Source of the DNA: Spinacia oleracea
Lineage: Eukaryota > Streptophyta > Magnoliopsida > Caryophyllales > Amaranthaceae
NCBI RefSeq assembly: GCF_020520425.1
Contig: NC_079492.1
Coordinates: 70,671,671-70,735,670, forward strand
DNA length: 64,000 nt
Direction: 5' to 3'
The position numbers and the translations under genes were made by a program. Of the stretch, positions 34,116 to 46,592 are shown piece by piece; position 1 is the first letter of the stretch; each line of letters starts with the position of its first letter. Under the pieces are notes generated by a model. It was not told the DNA's origin and made no database searches. It worked only from the letters and a program-made list of their open reading frames with translations.

Positions 34116-35286
34116 TTACTTGAATTGTATAGGACTTGAAAATGTTTGACCAAACCTCCAATTAGCAGGAATTACGTTGTTAAAAGTTTGTGTTTGGCCA
34201 TCAGTAATAGTCACTCTAAAAGAGAGAGCTTGTCCATTAAGGTAAGCTAATGACTGCCAGTTAGCCCCCCAGTTTCTTGACATCGCCATCCAGTTAGTTT
34301 TTGATCCCTTTATCGAAACAGATTGGATTGATCCTGCTCCACCAACATTGCTGATTAGTACAAGCTCAAAGTAGTCCCTTCCATTAACACTGAATCTCAC
34401 TCCTCCTTGCTTCACACAAGGAATCCTGTTACAAAATCATCAAATTAATTTATTCATTATAATATATGAAAATGTACAATGATGACAAGTAATTGAAGGA
34501 TCAGATCAGATGTTCTAACCTTTGAAACATGACAGGAATGATTCCACCTCTGTATATACCAATCTTCTCCCAGATAGGCTGTGCCATGTCAAAGTGTTGG
34601 CGAGGTGGGTTACACCAACCTCCAGCATTATTTGGCAATGCATAGTTAGGAGGGCAGAAGTTTGTTGCAGTAATAGTGACAGAAGTTCCCTTCTTACACC
34701 AAGTTGGATCCGTTTTATAGTCACACATGAGCCTGTAGCATTGACCACAAGAAGCACCGTTGTTGAACAATGCTGTACTTAGAGCTGCAGTGCTTGTCCC
34801 ATACCCAGTAGAGTACAGGTTTCCGTACCCACAAGCTCCTCCTGAATAACCATATTAAAGATTTAAGTCCTATATATTTTTCGACCCATTTTGTCACTTA
34901 GATATCACAAAATAACAAAAACTGAGTGGTTGTGTATTATTGTTCCAAGCTTTTTTTAATACTAGAAAAGAGTTTCTGAAAATTAGAAAGAAAAAAAAAA
35001 CAGCTTCTAGTTCACATGCCATCAAATATGAGTCCATATAGTAGAGATCATATTATAACTTTTTTGAATTTGTGCAACACGAAACTGAAAAATGACCATG
35101 CACAACTATGCACATATTGATAGAATTAGTTGAAAAAAACATACCCATAGTTCCGGAAGCATCACTACCGCCGTAGAAAGTGGCATGAGCCTGTTGCCAC
35201 CCAGAAGCCACAAAGGCATAAACACTAGTGTTAAGGTAATATAATCCTAGGAGAGTAGTTGCAAAAGCTAAGGTTACTTTATTCAT
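34116..35286 (-). CDS. Alpha-expansin, three exons
   Basis: Secreted cell-wall-loosening protein of 257 aa, within the family's usual size. Exons on the minus strand: 35286-35145, 34841-34520 and 34425-34116, with GT-AG introns and phases that join cleanly. The ATG at 35286 gives a hydrophobic signal peptide of about 25 residues ([17 protein letters not shown]). The N-terminal double-psi barrel starts with [16 protein letters not shown] (residues 48-63), carries paired cysteines and the HFD motif (130-132; here HFDMA rather than the common HFDLS). The C-terminal beta-sandwich (about 165-250) has the wall-binding tryptophans ([15 protein letters not shown]). The protein ends FSSPIQFK. The upstream GTG-initiated extension is not a plausible start. 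Alpha rather than beta class is based on the [11 protein letters not shown] block. Which paralogue it is cannot be told from sequence alone. Confidence 0.95.
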
Positions 35287-35368
35287 CTTCTTAATTATCA
35301 CTTCAAAAGTAGAGGAAATTGAAGAAGATGATGAATTTGCTGAATTAAAATGTAGAATTAATGGTCCT

Positions 35369-35376
35369 ATTTATAC
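35369..35376 (-). promoter_or_regulatory. TATA box of the expansin gene
   Basis: TATAAATA on the minus strand, about 83 bp upstream of the start codon, followed by a pyrimidine-rich leader. Confidence 0.6.
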
Positions 35377-35893
35377 AAGAGGTGTAGGCGTGTAGCTTTC
35401 TAGCTTGTACCGGTTTGCAACCACCTCACATGGAAATTATTTTGAGGTACGTAGGAGAGATAACAAAATAAATTTATACTTCTATTATTTATGTTTTGAT
35501 TTTTTTTTTTGGAAAGTTTGAAAATTGTACAAGAACCGAATCCCAAATTTAGGGTATTTTCATCCTAAGATAATCTTGCGTGTGTTTTTTTTGTTTGTTT
35601 GTTTGTAATATACAAGTCTTAGCTAGCAAAATTGTTAAGATTAATAACCCATATGTGAGTTGACACTCACCGTCTCACAAGGGGAAAAAAAAGAAGGGAG
35701 ATAAGTCAGATAACTAACCTATATAAAATTGGTGGACTATTCTACCTATCACCAATTGTTTCTAGGATGAAATCCAGATTTATATGTGGTCAATCTCTCC
35801 TCTGACGTTGTGCTCAACTTAGCTTAGTGAGATTTATTCCTCTCTAATTTGATCTAAGGTGAAAACATTCCTTCTATGCACTTACTTTGTCTC
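35377..35893. other. Expansin upstream region
   Basis: Non-coding, AT-rich promoter-side DNA with runs of T and a short TTTG microsatellite near 35600. Element D is inserted about 520 bp upstream of the expansin TATA box. Confidence 0.45.
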
Positions 35894-35898
35894 CTTGG
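35894..35898. repeat. Target-site duplication CTTGG, left copy (element D)
   Basis: CTTGG directly precedes the TGAAGGAAATAA terminus; CTTGG also follows the 3' LTR at 42369-42373. Confidence 0.75.
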
Positions 35899-37266
35899 TG
35901 AAGGAAATAATGCCCTTGACCCAAATTTGCAATTAATGCTAAATCTAATAAATGCGGTTCAGTATTTATTAACAAGTTAATAATTCAGTGAGATCAAGTG
36001 ATCTGAATGCCTGACTAGAGGCCGCTTATTAATCCACAACTTACTCTCGACTAAACCCGTAGGGTCACACAAATAGTACGTGCATAAATGGATCAAGTAT
36101 TTAAGTGAATATAATATTCATTAAGTACTTTATTTATGGTCATTCACAAATGATGGATCTTGGTTCCAGTGGGAGCTAAAATCATCACAAGGCAAAGAAA
36201 GGATATTACCGCAAATGAAGATATTAACGGAAACGGAAATATGGTTCATGACGGAAATATAAATATTATCCAAGTCGAAGATATTGCCGGAAACGGAAAT
36301 ATGGTTCGTATCGAAAAATATTATCGGAAATAGAAATATTGCGGGATCGGAAATATTATCGGAATCGGAAATATTACCGGAAACGTAAATATTGTTCGAA
36401 TCGGAAATAAATTCTGGAATCGGAAAACGAATAGGAAGCATGACGAGCGACAGGCCGGCAAGCGAGCCAGCCCACCGCTTGACGAGCGACAGACCGGCAA
36501 GCGAGCCAACCCACCGCTTGACGAGAAAGGCCCGCGAGCTCGACGAGCCAGCACCAGGCACAAGGCTCAGCGCCAGCGCTAGGCCCAACGCTTAGCAAAG
36601 GCAGCGAGGCTTGCGATGGGGCGACGACAAGCAGCGATGGGCTAAGCCCAAGCGTGGCTTGCAGCGCGTCAAGCAGCGTGGCTCGCAAGACAACGTGGGC
36701 AGCAAGCATGGCCTGCGTGCCAAGGCCCATTTCCCACACGCTTTACTTAGGCGCCAAGTTACTTGGGCCGTAAGTAAGTTGTTTTTCCTAATCCAAAAAA
36801 AATTGGACTTCTAGGTATTTAATTGTTCCTAGAATTCTAATAAAAATAGGTAACTAAAATCCTAATAGGTTTAGTTATTTGATTCCTTGTAGGTTTACAC
36901 TTCTCTATTTCCCACCCTATAAATATGTGGTTCATGATCACAATTTAAACATGACATACAATACATTAAATTCACGGGAGAGTTTAATATTTGCCTATCA
37001 CATTTCTGAGTTTCCCGAGTGCACAAAAACCTTAGAGAATATTCTAGTCGGTTGAATCTAAGGCGGATCCGGACGTGTTGTGGACTTACTCAGAGGGACG
37101 TCACTTGGAGTCCTTTACTTTTTCTTGTTCAGTTCGGGAGCAGCTAGGGAAGGCACGCATCACATAGTATGTATACTAAATTATGCTAATTGAGTATGTG
37201 GCAATGAATTTGGATTCCTGGATTTTATGGTTTTTCCGCATGAATTATATTGTTCATAACCTTACA
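35899..37266 (+). repeat. 5' LTR of element D
   Basis: A 1368 bp LTR with minisatellite at about 36200-36430 and GC-rich island at about 36430-36740. Inside the island GACGAGCGACAG-CCGGCAAGC is repeated in tandem (from 36442). A TATA-like TATAAATATG lies at 36921. Confidence 0.88.
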
Positions 37267-40200
37267 CTTGGCACCAGTAGTCCACTAATCTTTGGCATAA
37301 GAACTTTACCAGGTTTAAATCAAATCTCTTGATTTTAGTTCCAATGGTCTTTGGCTTTGTTACTTAGACCATGTCAACAAGTTAACGTTCTAAAGCTCTA
37401 TTTTGATGGACTTTTGAAAGTTGATTGATTTCTAGATCATTCAAGACAAGCTAGTCTTACTTGTTGAAAGTAACAAAAGAAATGAACTATTGTTAGAATT
37501 CCTAGACAATAGAGTTCAAAGCTAAGGAAAGATTTTATGACTTTATTATTTCACCTGGATTTGAGTGAATGTGGGTTTATTTACTCAATGTGATATAAGG
37601 TTGAATCTGCTTGGCCACTTCAAAGATTTAGAAGTATAAAATCCACTTGGCAAGAAATTATAAAGATATAGGTTAGATCATGATGATGATTACTTGGACC
37701 AAGAATGATCATGAATAATTGTGTGTTGTAATTTCACGATCAAGCTCCATAAGATATGGTATATCTAAATTGTAATGATCGAAGTCAATCGGTACTTTAT
37801 TCGATCTATGATGACTCATAAAGCTTTTTCCTATAATTTCTAAACAAAATGCTCAACTACCACCAAACTAAACCAATTTCGTCAAAGCTATTGAAAAGCA
37901 ATTTCATAATACTTTTTCAATAATATTTATCTAAAGAGTTCCTAAACTCAGTGGGAGCTTAGTGTTTGTTATCCAACAAACTAAGGCCCAAGTATAGATA
38001 TATGTTTCATTGTGATTTATTCAAATGAGACACACCGGTAATATTTCTACCAAGAATTTTGAGAACATAATGTTTGTTTGCTCGAAATAGTGTTCTTTTG
38101 GAGATTCGTTCCCAAAATGACAAGTGGGAGAAAATAGACCTCGAAAAGTCTTCGAGGTGAACAAAAAACATAAACGGACATTCCGAAGGCTTTTTCGAAG
38201 TTCTTTAGAAAATCCGAACACTTATTCTTTAAGGACTTTAGAGGTGGATTTAAAGATTAGTCATCTCTTAGAAGACTTTTCAAGTGCTTCAAGGAGAACA
38301 GAATATTCAAAGGACTTTCAAGTGTCTGTTGATATTATATTGTTTGATGTTCTATACCTACGTAGGCATATCAGATCACTGAAACTATGAGAATCTTCTA
38401 TTAGATAGTGAAGAAACCTACAACTTGCATGTATTCAAACTATTATCAAGAATGGTAATGAGTTTGTGACTTGTGAGAAAGATATGACGAAACCCAGATT
38501 CCCTAAAATGGTTAGAGGCCATAAAATAAAATCAATGTTTTGATAACAAAACTGAAATTTTGTTGATTTGCAAGAATAGTTTACATATATTTGTTGCAAA
38601 TTGGTTTTAAGGATAAAAACCATCAAACATGGAATTGTGTTCACACACAAAGCTAGATTAGTTTCTAAAGGTTACAAGCAAATTCACGACATAGATTGAC
38701 TTCATGCATAACCGTAATGCTCAAGTCTATAAATCAAGCAATTATTGCATATTGGTACATATGGAAATTGGATGACAAAACTTATTCCTCAATAAAATTT
38801 TGGAAGGAACTATGTACGTGGCATGTCATAGGATTTTTGGATCTAAATAATGTTTAAAATGAGTGCTAGCTTATGAAATTCGAGTATGGATTTAAGCAAG
38901 CAATTGGAAATTAGAACTGTATTTTAGTGAAACTAATAAGTATTTCATAAAATGTACATGATTCTTATACATATATAAAAAGTTTAGTGGGAGTAAAACT
39001 CAATTGGTCCTATGTGTATCACACATATCTCTCTATTGTGAAATAACATTCAAATGCTAAATGACTTAGATTTGAAATTATTTATCAATGTTGGACCAAG
39101 GCGAAACTTAGTACATATTGGGTCTTAAGATCTATTTATAAATATCTTATAATATTGGTTTAGATTAGGTAATGGCATTTACTAAATCAAAAACGAAAGA
39201 CTCCATTGGAGATATTCGACCCATGTGAATAAAAAGTAATGAATGTTTGAACTATGTATGAGCATTTACTAAGTTAAACATCAAAAAGTCTAAATGAGAT
39301 TCCTAATCTTTATTATATGTCAAAGAATTTAGCTAGATCCAGTATCTACTGAAACTAGATGAGCTAAAGTCACATGAATATAATTCAACTGCGAGTTATT
39401 CTGCAAAAGAATTTATCATGTATGATATAATATGAGGATCGCCAAAAATGTATCGTATGGATTTAGGCGCGACGAACATATACCAATCTCTATTGATCTA
39501 AGTAAAGATCAACTAGATTGAGATTAAGAAAACCCTATGGTACTTGAAAAGGTAAATAGGAAAAGTTCTTGATTCAAGAAAATGAAGATATGCTAAATAT
39601 TGATGCTACACGCATAAAAACTGGCAAAGGATCAAGCAAGATCCCTTTGGAGTTAACCATTGGCAAGGACGAGCTACAACACATCGTGTTTTGAAATGGC
39701 AACATGGATTGAAGACCATGAGTTGTTGCGTGGGACATTAAATATTAATATATATGTCCTAAGATACAGCTGGAAAGTCTTCCACATACCCGTGAACTGC
39801 TTAGATAAGAAAATTCAAACAAAGCATCACTAGAAACCTATACAGTTGAAGTAAAAGTACTTATTGCCTAAGAAGCAATAAAACAGAGTTGTTTACGTTA
39901 AAAAGTTCTTCACTGAACTTGGGTGGATCACATGTCTGCTGACTTGATGGTTCTTCATTGTAAAATGCGTAGACCACTATTGAAGCAAGAACGACTAGAT
40001 CAAAAACTAAACATACTCAAAAGATCTTATCATCCTATCTCGAAAGACATTCGATGAAAAGAATATTAAGATTGGAAAAGCATGATAACTAAACCTATGC
40101 AACAAGTGAGAAGCAACACTTACATTGTGGCACTAGAAGTCAAACATAGTTTTGAATTCCATAAGTTGTTTTAAAGATGGGTTAGAAGCCCAAGGTTGTA

Positions 40201-41013
40201 AAACATTGGGGTTGAACATTTATCATATATGAAATGTATTTTCATATTCCATTTAATATTGGATTAGTATTAAATGATGAGTCCTTTCAAATTGACAAAT
40301 ATTCAAGATAGACTGTCAAGACCAGTCATGTGACTAAGAAATGTCTATTAAGTGACTTGAATGTCAAAAGTTGAAAATGGTCCCTGGTCGGAAGTTTTCT
40401 ATAAAGGTGGACGCATAGAAAACACTAGACGACTAGAATGCAAGAGGACTATTAGTTTCGTTTCTTGAATTATGTGGACATGCAATGTTACAATCATTTT
40501 CATAGATACTTACTTGATAAGATTAGTAACAGACAGACCTATGAAACTTTACTGTAAGAGATGGAAATCTGTCATAATTAAGTAAATTTCATTATATTAT
40601 TAGACAATAATCCTCAACACCTGAGTCATTTGAGATTACTTATTTGAGAACTGGTTACTTTGACGTTGTCAAGTGTCGCACCGCAAAAGGAGACTATAGC
40701 GGCAACGCTCAGGTAATCACCTACCAAACGAAGTCTAACCTCAAGATCACAAGATTCGGATTGTCCTCCCATGAATTGGGATGAGATGTCGAATGTTGTA
40801 CAAGGCCACTCGGAGATCTAGAAAGTGTCAAATTCATGGCCGTGCTCAGATGAATAATATAATTATATGTTTATTTGATCATTCGAACTCTAACACCGAG
40901 AAATATCTCTGGACATAATAAGGATGACTATTCTTACCTTATGTTTATGAGCAGGCATCAAGCGATAAAGGAATCAGGAAATGCACACTTGTCCCTAAGG
41001 ACAAGTGGGAGAC
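37267..41013 (+). pseudogene. Decayed pol core and 3' spacer of element D
   Basis: Collinear with about 51690-55568 of element C. A residual RT stretch around 38630-38700 (ACAAAGCTAGATTAG, then AAAGGTTACAAGC) corresponds to the ARLVAKGY region of the intact polyprotein. It carries only one copy of the block that is duplicated in B and C (single at about 38370-38420). The polypurine tract precedes 41014. Confidence 0.75.
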
Positions 41014-42368
41014 TGAAGGAAATAATTCCCTTGGTCCAAATTTGCATTTAATGCATTTAATGCTAAGTCTAATAAACGCGGTTCAGTATTTATTAACAAG
41101 TTAATAATTCAGTGAGATCAAGTGATCTAAATGCCTGGCTAGAGGCCGCTTCAGTTCAAGTGGAATTAATAATATTAATTCAGAACTTACTATTGATTGA
41201 ACCCGTAGGGTCACACAAATAGTGCGTAAACGGATCAAGTATTTAAGTGAATATAATATTCATTAAGTACTCAATTTATTATCATTCGGAAATGATGGAT
41301 CTTGGTTCCAGTGGGACCTAAAATCATCACAAGGGAAAGAAAAGGTATTTTCCGCAAGTGAAGATATTACCAAAACCAGAAATATGGTTCATGACGGTAA
41401 TATAAATATTATCCAAGTCGAAGATATTGCCGGAAACGGAAATATGGATCGTATCGGAAAATATTATCGTAAATAGAATATTGCTGGAATCAGATATATT
41501 ATCGGAATCGGAAATATTAATGGAAACGTAAATATTGTTCGAATCGGAAATAAATTCCGGAATCTGAAAACGAATCGGAAGCACGACGAGCGACAGGCCG
41601 ACAAGCGAGCCAACCCCTCGCTCGAGGAGCAAGGCCCGCGAGCTCGACGGGCCAGCGCCAAGCACAAGGCCCAGCGCCAACACCGAGCACGCAGCCTAGC
41701 GGCAGCGCTAGGCCCAGCGCCTAGCAAAGGCAGCGAGGCTTGCGATGGGCCGACAACAAGCAACTATGGGCTAAGCCCAAGCGTGGCCTGCAGCGCGCCA
41801 AGCAGCGTGGCTCGCAAGGCAACGTGGGCGGCAAGCATGGCTTGCGTGCCAAGGCCAATTGCCCACACACGTTACTTAGGCGCCAAGTTACTTGGGTCGT
41901 AAGTAAGTTATTTTCCTAATCGTTCAATAATTGGACTTCTAGGTATTTAATTATTACTAAAATTATAATAGAAATAGGTAACTAGAATCGTAATAGGTTT
42001 AGTTATTTGATTCCTAGTAGAATTACAATTCTCTATTTCCCACCCTATATATATGTAGTTCATGATCACAATTTAAACATGACATAAAATACAATAAATT
42101 CAAGGGAGAGTTTAATATTTGCCTATCAAATTTGGGAGTTTCCCGAGTGCACAAAAACCTTAGAGAATATTCTAGTCGGTAGAATCTAAGGCGGATCCGG
42201 ACGTGCTGTGGACTTGCTACGAGGGAAGACACTTGGAGTCTGTTACTTGTTCTTGTTCGGTTCGGGAGCAGTTAGGGAAGACACGCATCACATATTATAT
42301 ATACTAATTATGCTAATTTCTGGCTTTTATAGTTGTCCCGCATGAATTATATTGTTCATAACCTTACA
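41014..42368 (+). repeat. 3' LTR of element D
   Basis: A 1355 bp LTR matching 35899-37266. The GC-rich island has only one full copy of the GACGAGCGACAGGCCG unit, and many scattered substitutions are visible, so the insertion is not recent. Confidence 0.88.
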
Positions 42369-43030
42369 CTTGGCACCGGTAGTCCACCATAGAGCCTCCT
42401 CGACTTCACCGTCCACCACACGACCTCCTGCTCTCTAGTGGAATGTGGCATGTGACACTCTTGGTCATTAAATTAATTCTTAATTAATTTTGATTAGGAA
42501 TTAACTTAGAAGAAGTACTGTATTTCTTACATGTATATTTTTTACTAAAAAATAGATCTTTATAATTTTCCCCCAAAATAAGGATCATATAGGTGCAAAA
42601 ATCTTGATAATCGAATGTACTTTAACACAACAAGATATTGTCTTCATGAAGTTAAAAGTTATGGTAAAGTACATTAGTGTTGGCTAATCCAAAAATGAAG
42701 GGGCGTTTGGTTTCAAAAAAGAGTAAAATAAAACTGTACGTGGTCATGTTATGGTACGTCATGTAATTGCGCCTTTGAAGGCCGCCTTTTGTAATCACCT
42801 TATGTTATCAAATTTGTTTGCATTATACCAAAAGATTTGTTTGCCCCAAAAGATTTGTTTGCATAGCATTATACCAAAAGATGATCGAACAAAACAAATT
42901 AAGTTTTTCTAACTTGCGGCAACTGCCATTTTATCCTTATAATAATATTAGAATTGTTACAACGAACGCAAGAAATTCAGTTAAAGGCAATTAAGAACAT
43001 AAAATAAAGAACACAAAATTAACGAAGTAC
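42369..43030. other. Sequence between element D and a copia fragment, nothing recognised
   Basis: It begins with CTTGGCACCGGTAGTCCACC, nearly the same 20 bp that follows the 5' LTR of element D. A short direct repeat (AAAAGATTTGTTTGC) lies at about 42833-42865. No coding potential seen. Confidence 0.4.
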
Positions 43031-44775
43031 ATGTTTGACTCTTTGGTGGTGTCTAGCCTCCTTTGCCTGTCCAATAGCTCCATTATTGTCACAATATAGA
43101 GTTATTGGTCATTTAATGGAGGGGACTACACCAAGTTCACCTATGAACTTCCTTAGCAAAATTGCTTCCTTTGCTGCTTCATGTGCATCAATGTACTCCA
43201 CTTTAGTTGTAGAATCCGCAATGGTGCTCTGTTTAGCACTTTTCCAGCTTACTGCACCTCCGTTGAGGCAGAAGACAAACCCAGACTGTGATCTGAAATC
43301 ATCTTTGTCGGTTTGGAAACTTGCATCCATATAGCCTTTAACAATTAATTCATCATCTCCACCATAGACCAGGAAATCATCTTTGTGCCTTTTCAGGTAC
43401 TTCAGAATGTTCTTGGCAGCAGTCCAATGTGCCTCTCCTGGGTCTAACTGGTATCTGCTCGTAGCACTGAGTGCGTATGCAACATCCGGGTGTGTACATA
43501 TCATAACACACATTATTGAACCAATCAATGATGCATATGGATTTCCACTCATTATTCTACGCTCATCCAGTGTTTTTGGGCAATGAGTCTTGCTTAGAGT
43601 CATTCCATGAGACATGGGTAGGTAGCCTTGCTTGGAGTCTGCCATCTTGAACCTTTCAAGCACCTTATTGATATAAGTGCTTTAACTAAGTCCAATCATC
43701 CTTTTAGATCTATCTCTGTAGATCTTGATGCCCCGTATGTACTGTGCTTCTCCTAGATCCTTCATCGAAAAATATTTCCCAAGCCAAATCTTGATAGAGT
43801 TCAACATAGGAATGTCATTTCCGATAAGTAATATGTCGTCGACATATAATACTAGAAAAGAAGTTTTGCTCCCACTGAACTTCTTGTATACACAAGATTC
43901 GTCTGCGTTCTTGACGAAGCCAAAGTCACTAACTGCTTCATCAAAACGTATGTTCCAGCTCCTTGATGATTGCTTCGATCCATAAATAGATTTCTTAAGC
44001 TTGCATACCTTTTTAGCATTCTTTGGATCCTCAAAACACTCAGGCCGTGTCATAAACACAGTTTCTGTTAAAACGCCGTTTAAGAAAGCGGTTTTGACAT
44101 CCATTTGCCATATTTCGTAATCGTAATAAGCAGCGATTGCTAACATTATCCGAATAGACTTTAGCATTGCAACTGGTGAAAAATTTCATCGTAATCCACA
44201 CCGTGGACTTGCCTGTAACCTTTTGCAACCAATCTAGCTTTGAAAACTTCTAGTTTCCCATCCTTGTCCTTTTTTCAGTTTGAAAACCCATTTGCTTCCT
44301 ATGGCTTGGTAGCCATCTGGCAAATCGACCAAATCCCAAACTTGGTTCTCAGACATGGACTCTAATTTAGATTGCATGGCTTCTTGCCATTGCTTGGAGC
44401 TAGGGCTCGTCATAGCTTGTTTGTAAGTCGCAGGTTCATCGCTTTCCAGCAATAGAACTTCATGGCTCTCGTTCGTCAAAATACCTAAGTATCTTTCCAG
44501 TTGAGACCTATATCTCTACGATCTACGCGGGGTTACATTTCTAGTTGGTTCTTGATTCTCAGCAGATACTTCTAAAGATCTCTGAGTTTCATCCTGAATG
44601 TCATCTTGAGCATTCTCTAGAGTTTGTTGTTCGACTCGAATTTCTTCGAGGTCTAATTTTCTCCCACTTGTCATTTTGGAAATGTGATCTCTTTCCAAAA
44701 AGATACAATCTCGAGCAACAAACACCTTGTTCTCAGATGTATTTTAGAAGTAATACCCCTTTGTTTCCTTTGGGT
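43031..44775 (-). pseudogene. Truncated copia polyprotein fragment of the element A family
   Basis: Minus-strand copy of the C-terminal half of the same polyprotein as 1719-5684, from the region after the integrase (KVFVARD...) through RT (YVDDILLIGND) to RNase H (YMDASFQTD, and WKSAKQSTIADSTT). It is broken by frameshifts near 44480, 44200 and 43670. It stops abruptly inside RNase H at 43031 and lacks LTR, 3' spacer, gag and integrase. It is probably a deletion remnant rather than a processed copy, since no poly(A) is seen. Confidence 0.9.
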
Positions 44776-44876
44776 AGCCCACAAGGATACATTTGTAGCT
44801 TTATGCTATTAGTCTTTTATTAAAAAGCAACTATTAACTAATATCAAGTGCTAATAGCATCAACTCTTCTCCCACT

Positions 44877-46479
44877 TTGATTGATCATTTGTTGTCTTAT
44901 ATGGAATACTATACACCTGAGTACATCATATCCTTGAACAATGCTATGAAGGTGAAGGAACCAGTGAGTTACAAACATGCAAGTAAAGAAGTAGGATGGA
45001 CATCAGCAATGGTTGAAGAATTGGAGGCACTGAAGAAAAATGAAACATGGGAATGGGCTGATTTACCTCCAGATAAGAAGGCTCTAGATAGCAAATGGGT
45101 GTACAAAGTTAAGCATACTAGAGAAGGTGATGTTGAAAGACTGAAGGCTAGGTTAGTGACCAGGGGAGACAAGCAAGAGAAAGGAAAAGACTACAAATGT
45201 ACTTTCTCACATGTGGCAAAGTTTGCCATTGTGAGAATACTCATTTCTCTAGCTACTCTTAGAAACTGGCAGATACAATAGCTAGATATAAACAATGCAT
45301 TCTTACATGGCTTTCTAGAAGAAGAGGTATATATGAAGCCACCTTAAGGTTGCAAAAATGTGCCAAAAGAGAATGTGTGTAAACTATATAAGAGCATGTA
45401 TGGATTGAAGCAGACATCTAGGCAATGAAATATTGAGTTGGCAAAATTTATAAATAAAAGAAAGTTTGTTCAATGTAAGAGAGATTTGCAAGGAAAAGAA
45501 TGGGAAAATGTGTGCCATACTGGTATATGTTGATGACTTGTCGATTACAGGAAATGACATTGACTACATAGAGAAACTGAAAAGAGATTTAGATGATGAA
45601 TTCACTATGAAAGACTTAGGAGATATGAGATTCTTCTTGGTCTTGAGGTATCTAGGACAGAAAAGGGAACAATGTTGAACCAAAGGAAGTATATCCTAGA
45701 CATTGTTAGAGATGAAGGTCTGGAGGACTGTAAAGAGTGCAAAACTCCATTTCCTCAACATGTGAAGCTTTCAACTGATCGGGGAGAGGTCATGGAAAAT
45801 GCAGAAGCATACAGAAGACTGGTTGGAAGGTTACTATATTTGAACCTCAACAGGCCAGATATATCCTATTAAGTGCAACAACTAAGTCAATTCATGAGTT
45901 GTCCCAGATTACCTCACTGGAATGCAGCAATACATGTAGTCAGATATTTAATGGGAACAATTTATTGGGGTCTATTTTATTCTACTGCTGGAAATTTGAA
46001 CATCACGTGGTTTTGTGATGCTGATTGGGGGTCCTGTGATTTTAGTACCCGGTCTCTTACAGGATGGTGTATATACTTGGGAGAATTCCTAGTCTCTTGG
46101 AAAACTAAAACGAGTCTTCAGTAGAATCTAAATACAGATGCATGTCTCAAACCACTTCTGGACTTGTGTGGGTGCATGGGATATTTGAGGATTTGTTGTG
46201 TTCCATACCTAAACCTATTTCTTTGTACTATGACAACCAAGCAGCCCACTATATTGCTCACAATCCAGTCTTCCATGAGAGAACTAAATACTTGAAGGTG
46301 GACTGCCATTATGTCAGAGAGCATATAGAGGATGGATTCATATTCACTGCCTTTATTAGATCAGCTAAACAGATAACTGCCATCATGACCAAGTCTCTAT
46401 CAGCTAGACAACACCATTACTTATCTGTCAAGTTGGGACTTGTGTCTACTCCCCATGTTCAACTTGAAGGGGGGGGGGG
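44877..46479 (+). pseudogene. Decayed copia pol (different lineage), RT-RNase H part
   Basis: Plus-strand copia remnant with several stops and frameshifts. It runs from the RT start (KKNETWEWADLPPDKKAL, then WVYKVKHTREGDVERLKARL), through NNAFLHGFLEEEVYMKPP, YKSMYGLKQ, YVDDLSITGND and KDLGDMRFFL, to RNase H (WFCDADWGSCDFSTRSLTGW) and a tail with YDNQAAHYIAHN. Sequence and LTR differ clearly from element A. It ends in an 11-bp G run that serves as polypurine tract before 46480. Its 5' half is missing. Confidence 0.88.
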
Positions 46480-46592
46480 TGTGAAGAAATATGGTGAGTT
46501 CCACATAGGATCTACGTGTTCCTCATGACACAAGAACATCAGTCACATGAATCAACTTAGGATCATGTGCACTGATTTATAGCCGTTATTTT
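46480..46592 (+). repeat. Start of 3' LTR of the decayed copia, split by element C
   Basis: It begins TGTGAAGAAATATGG directly after the purine tract. It is interrupted at 46588-46592 by element C with an ATTTT duplication and apparently resumes at 56960. Confidence 0.55.
46588..46592. repeat. Target-site duplication ATTTT, left copy (element C)
   Basis: ATTTT directly precedes TGAAGGAAATAATG; the same five bases follow the 3' LTR at 56960-56964. Confidence 0.88.

Larger units (their letters stand above)
35899..42368 (+). mobile_element. Non-autonomous copia-family LTR element D, 6.5 kb, internally deleted
   Basis: LTRs at 35899-37266 and 41014-42368 flank a 3.7 kb internal region. The LTRs have the family architecture (TGAAGGAAATAA start, minisatellite, GC-rich island, TATA region, ...ACCTTACA end) but form a distinct subfamily, and the two copies differ visibly, indicating an older insertion. 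The internal region starts in the middle of the decayed pol core seen in elements B and C (equivalent to about 51690 of C), so the whole leader and usual primer-binding site are missing. Polypurine tract and 3' spacer are present (40210-41013). No open frame of use remains. Confidence 0.9.

Noticed and set aside
35287-35301. In-frame GTG start upstream of the expansin ATG
   Set aside because: Plant genes use ATG; the ATG at 35286 gives a normal signal peptide.
44803-44860. Possible small terminal-inverted-repeat element
   Set aside because: The inverted pair is only nine bases and the interval 58 bp; more likely a chance hairpin at a recombination breakpoint.
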